Of a stretch of DNA of 8,992 nt, positions 7,664 to 8,992 are shown piece by piece. The stretch comes from an uncultured Porphyromonadaceae bacterium (GTDB lineage: Bacteria; Bacteroidota; Bacteroidia; Bacteroidales; Muribaculaceae). The position numbers were made by a program, and so were the translations under genes. The stretch's first letter is position 1. Each line of letters begins with the position of its first letter. Under the pieces are notes generated by a model that worked only from the letters and a program-made list of their open reading frames with translations, had not been told where the DNA came from and made no database searches. Location of the stretch: the NCBI GenBank assembly GCA_900550025.1, contig URQP01000098.1, positions 1-8,992 on the forward strand, given 5' to 3'.

Positions 7664-7700
7664 ATCCGGGCGTGGCATCTGTCGCGCCCGGATTTTTGTT
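7664..7700 (+). terminator. Intrinsic terminator of the GLUG gene
   Basis: ATCCGGGCG (7664-7672) and CGCCCGGAT (7685-7693) form a perfect 9-bp GC-rich stem around a 12-base loop. The stem runs into TTTTTG TTT. It lies 23 bases after the TGA stop and separates the surface-protein gene from the rRNA operon. Confidence 0.9.
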
Positions 7701-7756
7701 TGAAGGGGGGTGTATTCCTCCGTGCGTTTGCAGAAAATAACAGGCTGTATTTCTTC

Positions 7757-7786
7757 TTAACACGATTTAACACAATCTAACGGTGT
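7757..7786 (+). repeat. Three TAAC-type repeats in 10-bp phase
   Basis: TTAACACGAT, TTAACACAAT and CTAACGGTGT follow each other with an exact 10-base period and end two bases before the TTG of the first rRNA promoter candidate. Ten bases is about one helical turn, so the TAAC cores face the same side of the DNA. This suits an activator site or an UP-like element, but no known factor is identified from the sequence. Confidence 0.6.
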
Positions 7787-7788
7787 GG

Positions 7789-7819
7789 TTGACAGCGTTT
7801 TGCGGGGAAAGTATGTTTT
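7789..7819 (+). promoter_or_regulatory. rRNA promoter candidate P1
   Basis: TTG (7789-7791), a 20-base spacer, then TATGTTTT (7812-7819), which matches TAnnTTTG at all but the last base. The same site also reads as TTGACA, 17 bases, TATGTT in the classical sigma-70 form. The start would be near 7826, giving a leader of about 240 nt. Confidence 0.5.
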
Positions 7820-7844
7820 ACAGCATAAAAAAGTGGCAAAAAGA

Positions 7845-7877
7845 TTTGGAGTGAGGGGTGTGAAGGCAGTAATTTTG
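7845..7877 (+). promoter_or_regulatory. rRNA promoter candidate P2
   Basis: TTTG (7845-7848), a 21-base spacer, then TAATTTTG (7870-7877). Both halves match the Bacteroidetes consensus exactly and the spacer is within range. This is the best promoter in the window. The start is expected near 7883-7885, about 180 nt before mature 16S. Confidence 0.75.
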
Positions 7878-7880
7878 CAC

Positions 7881-7908
7881 CCGCAACCCGGAAAAGAGGG
7901 GTTTGCGG
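7881..7908. repeat. Dyad at the rRNA transcription start
   Basis: CCGCAACCC (7881-7889) pairs with GGGTTTGCGG (7899-7908) as a 9-bp stem with one bulged T. The predicted P2 start lies inside the left arm. P1 transcripts would carry the full hairpin and P2 transcripts only part of it. Confidence 0.5.
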
Positions 7909-7969
7909 AAAGAGAGAGCACATTGAGATAATGCGACAGGAAAAGCGTTAGAAGAGACGGGAATTGAGA

Positions 7970-7984
7970 GAGGGCGTGGCCCTC
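7970..7984 (+). other. 16S leader hairpin
   Basis: GAGGGC, loop GTG, GCCCTC: a perfect 6-bp stem with a three-base loop in the pre-16S leader. It could help leader folding, antitermination or processing. No boxA-like sequence was recognised beside it. Confidence 0.4.
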
Positions 7985-8063
7985 CGTCAAGGAAGTCCGG
8001 GTTACGGCCGGGGTAGGGCGATCCGCGCTGCGCGAGCAGAGAAAAAGAAGAAAAAGATACAAT

Positions 8064-8992
<929 letters not shown>

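Larger units (their letters stand above)
7701..8063 (+). promoter_or_regulatory. rRNA operon control region and 16S leader, non-coding
   Basis: About 360 bases with no convincing gene. The region holds a three-fold 10-bp repeat (7757-7786), two promoter candidates (7789-7819 and 7845-7877), a dyad near the second start (7881-7908) and leader hairpins (7970-7984; CTGC-GCGA-GCAG at 8028-8039). The last ~35 bases before the 16S gene are purine- and A-rich. The 16S 5' processing stem should lie here, but its partner strand downstream of 16S is outside the window. Confidence 0.75.

Overview
The window looks like the chromosome of a member of the Bacteroidales. Three things in the sequence suggest this. 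The partial 16S rRNA gene has the order's typical wording (for example the stretch around 8431-8455 and the GTATCGAACAGG run before the 790 region). RecF has the Bacteroidetes form. The promoter boxes follow the Bacteroidetes TTTG/TAnnTTTG pattern rather than TTGACA/TATAAT. I cannot name the genus. The tail of the large surface protein resembles those of gut Bacteroidales such as Muribaculaceae, but that is inference from memory.

Layout, all on the + strand: (1) 1-87, a short region with a strong dyad and the recF promoter; (2) 88-1185, recF, the DNA-repair ATPase; (3) 1186-1436, a gap with a candidate promoter and a leader; (4) 1437-7640, one very large gene for a secreted 2067-residue protein; (5) 7664-7700, a clear intrinsic terminator; (6) 7701-8063, a non-coding rRNA control region with three TAAC-type repeats in 10-bp phase, two tandem promoter candidates and leader hairpins; (7) 8064-8992, the first ~930 nt of a 16S rRNA gene that runs off the window.

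The main item is the large protein. It has a Sec signal peptide and a duplicated N-terminal beta domain with no family I can name. Three beta-helix modules of GLUG-type repeats follow, each opening with a GEGT cap and the first two closing with a GQYPxLK motif (the third has a degenerate version). Ig-like linkers of ~85 residues follow each module, and a short tail begins SGIDEI. It is most simply a cell-surface or secreted adhesin-like protein; no enzyme domain is visible.

The genes do not appear to form one pathway. RecF and the rRNA operon are housekeeping, and the surface protein is an accessory gene between them, closed off from the rRNA operon by its terminator. I see no CRISPR array, insertion sequence, tRNA, integrase or defence system.
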